From positions 868,001-932,000 of the forward strand of contig JAZARR010000201.1 of NCBI GenBank assembly GCA_037389465.1: DNA of 64,000 bases, given 5' to 3'. Source of the stretch: Baylisascaris procyonis. Lineage: Eukaryota > Nematoda > Chromadorea > Rhabditida > Ascarididae. Shown here in pieces: positions 62,976 to 64,000 of the stretch; position 1 is the stretch's first letter, and each line of letters starts with the position of its first letter. The notes beneath the pieces were generated by a model. The model was not told where the DNA came from. It ran no database searches and was given only the letters and a program-made list of their open reading frames with translations. Made by a program: the position numbers and the translations under genes.

Positions 62976-63730
62976 ATGGAGAATTCAGATAGAAATAAGT
63001 TGGGACTCCTGGCAGCGATGTCTTATATTGTTGGCACAATTATTGGTTCCGGCATTTTTGTATCGCCAACCGCAATCCTTATGCATGCTGGATCGGTTGG
63101 CCTATCATTGATTATATGGATAGTTGGTGGACTAATTGCTACGATTACTTCGCTGGTATTGCATTTTAGATTTTTCTAATAATATATGTGAGACTCTATA
63201 GCGAAACCTATGAAATATTAGCGAAAGCGAGGATATATTTGTATTATGGAAATATGAGTTGTGATTTGGATGTGGGACTCTTTTTGCGCGAGCTCATCAT
63301 TTTCCTTCACCGGCTACAACCATCGTCGTGGTTGTCAGGATCTAGTGCAGCACCTCGTTTGCTAGTCGTCACATCCCGCAAGTCTCGACTCAGCTTCATA
63401 TGCTCTGACGAGCATGCGAGATGCTCGCAGCTTCAGCTTCAGTAACTCCAGAGACCGCGATTTCGACTTCGATGTTACGGCGAGTGAGCAAGATGCTTTC
63501 AGCAGCAACCGCCTAGAATCGGATTCAGACGCCGGGTATAGACCCATTGATAAATTTGGAAATTATTTTGGTTATTTCTCGGCCAGAATCTATTTTATGT
63601 TATATTTTCATGTTTACATTGAACTTGGGACAAGTATTCGCGAATCAGGAGGCGAATTCGCTTATCTCAGTTACGTGCGTTGGCATCCATTCGCTTTTGC
63701 CTTCTTATGGTCTTCAACGCTTATCACCAG
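62976..63730 (+). CDS. L-type amino-acid transporter light chain (aat/LAT, SLC7 family), 5' part
   Basis: Exon 1 (62976-63155) encodes 60 residues: LGLLAAMSYIVGTIIGSGIF and VSPTAILMHAG match TM1 of the APC/SLC7 light chains, with the GSGIF substrate-site motif. TM2 follows (VGLSLIIWIVGGLIATITSL). Exon 2 (about 63612-63730) gives VYIELGTSIRESGGEFAYLS and then YVRWHPFAFAFLWSSTLITR, matching the nematode aat pattern ELGT-I-SGG-FAYL-YV-W-P-AFAF. Such proteins exchange neutral or cationic amino acids at the plasma membrane, usually paired with a 4F2/rBAT-like heavy chain. The ATG is the first after an in-frame TAG. The donor after exon 2 is AG|GTAGTT (phase 2); the rest of the gene lies beyond the window. 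Oddity: no AG precedes exon 2 in the needed phase. Confidence 0.88.
63366..63534 (+). other. GC-rich coding-like ORF inside the transporter's first intron
   Basis: From an acceptor-like TTTGCTAG the plus frame is open (56 codons to a GG|GTATAG donor-like site) and in fact stays open into exon 2. It encodes a Ser/Asp/Arg-rich peptide (SRDRDFDFDVTASEQDAF, then LESDSDAG) with GC-rich third positions unlike anything near it. A hairpin ACAACCA-TCGTCG-TGGTTGT lies just upstream (63315-63334). It could be an alternative first exon, an exon of a nested gene or inserted DNA. The minus strand is also open. Confidence 0.35.
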
Positions 63731-63796
63731 GTAGTTCATATCTGAATAGCTCATCATTAGGTAGTTCATATCTAATTAGCTCATCACCAGGTAGTG
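63728..63796 (+). repeat. 30-bp tandem repeat containing the exon-2 splice donor
   Basis: GGTAGTTCATATCT starts at 63730 and 63760, and a third partial copy (GGTAGTGT) at 63790. Each is preceded by (C)AG, so the donor AG|GTAGT is present three times at 30-bp spacing. Only the first avoids the in-frame TAG (63732-63734). Confidence 0.8.
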
Positions 63797-64000
63797 TAGT
63801 TTATCAATAAAACAACGATATGCGGCAGCTACAAATTAAATGATTCTCGAATTTCGCTGATTCTCCATTGCCGTTACAATGGCTGCGAAAGAATTACCTT
63901 CAACTATGCTGTGTTGCTCGTGTAGGATGACAATTCACTTTTTGCATGTTGTGCTTCCGGTTAGAGAAAAAAACGCTGATATTTAGTGGTTGCTGCTGGT
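63797..64000. other. Intron 2 of the transporter
   Basis: No further transporter exon is seen before the window ends. Confidence 0.5.

Overview
This looks like AT-rich nuclear DNA of a nematode, roughly one-third GC by eye. Three things point there: spliced genes with short exons, dense (TA)n, (TTTA)n and (AAT)n simple repeats, and one clearly recognisable gene. That gene, at the right edge, is the 5' end of a light-chain amino-acid transporter of the nematode aat/LAT type. The species cannot be fixed from the sequence. There are no bacterial operons, CRISPR arrays or rRNA genes, and I saw no intact tRNA.

No long uninterrupted gene exists here, so every gene model was built by hand. I looked for stretches with coding-like codon use, flanked by splice signals and joined by compatible phases. 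Layout: (1) 1-7.3 kb: mostly repeats (37-bp minisatellite, CA-rich block, tRNA-like fragment) and weak exon candidates. (2) 7.36-14.8 kb, minus strand: three consecutive exon chains (14.8-14.2, 11.25-10.0 and 9.1-7.36 kb). They may be separate genes or parts of one large gene. The product is unrecognised and appears mainly helical. (3) 16.25-22.9 kb, minus strand: several further exons, possibly one gene, mixed with (TA)n tracts and a plus-strand transposase-like ORF at 21.7-22.05 kb. (4) 25.15-25.68 kb: a decayed non-LTR-retrotransposon-like fragment in minus orientation with a (TTTA)n tail. (5) 27.0-56.0 kb, plus strand: a long gene with introns up to several kb. The best part of the model (36.4-55.9 kb, twelve exons) encodes a type I single-pass membrane protein. 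Its cytoplasmic tail has a Cys-rich juxtamembrane patch, an NPxY motif and a PPxY motif. A decayed duplicate of its transmembrane exon lies in the intron just upstream. (6) 56-62.9 kb: non-coding DNA with a tRNA-like fragment and a CA-rich block. (7) 62.98-64 kb: the aat/LAT transporter, running off the window.

The two plus-strand membrane proteins share no obvious pathway. The most unusual items are the decayed duplicate of the transmembrane exon, the transporter's first intron (no AG acceptor in the needed phase, and a GC-rich ORF inside it), and the 30-bp tandem duplication that copies its second splice donor three times. All exon boundaries are predictions from sequence alone and need transcript support.
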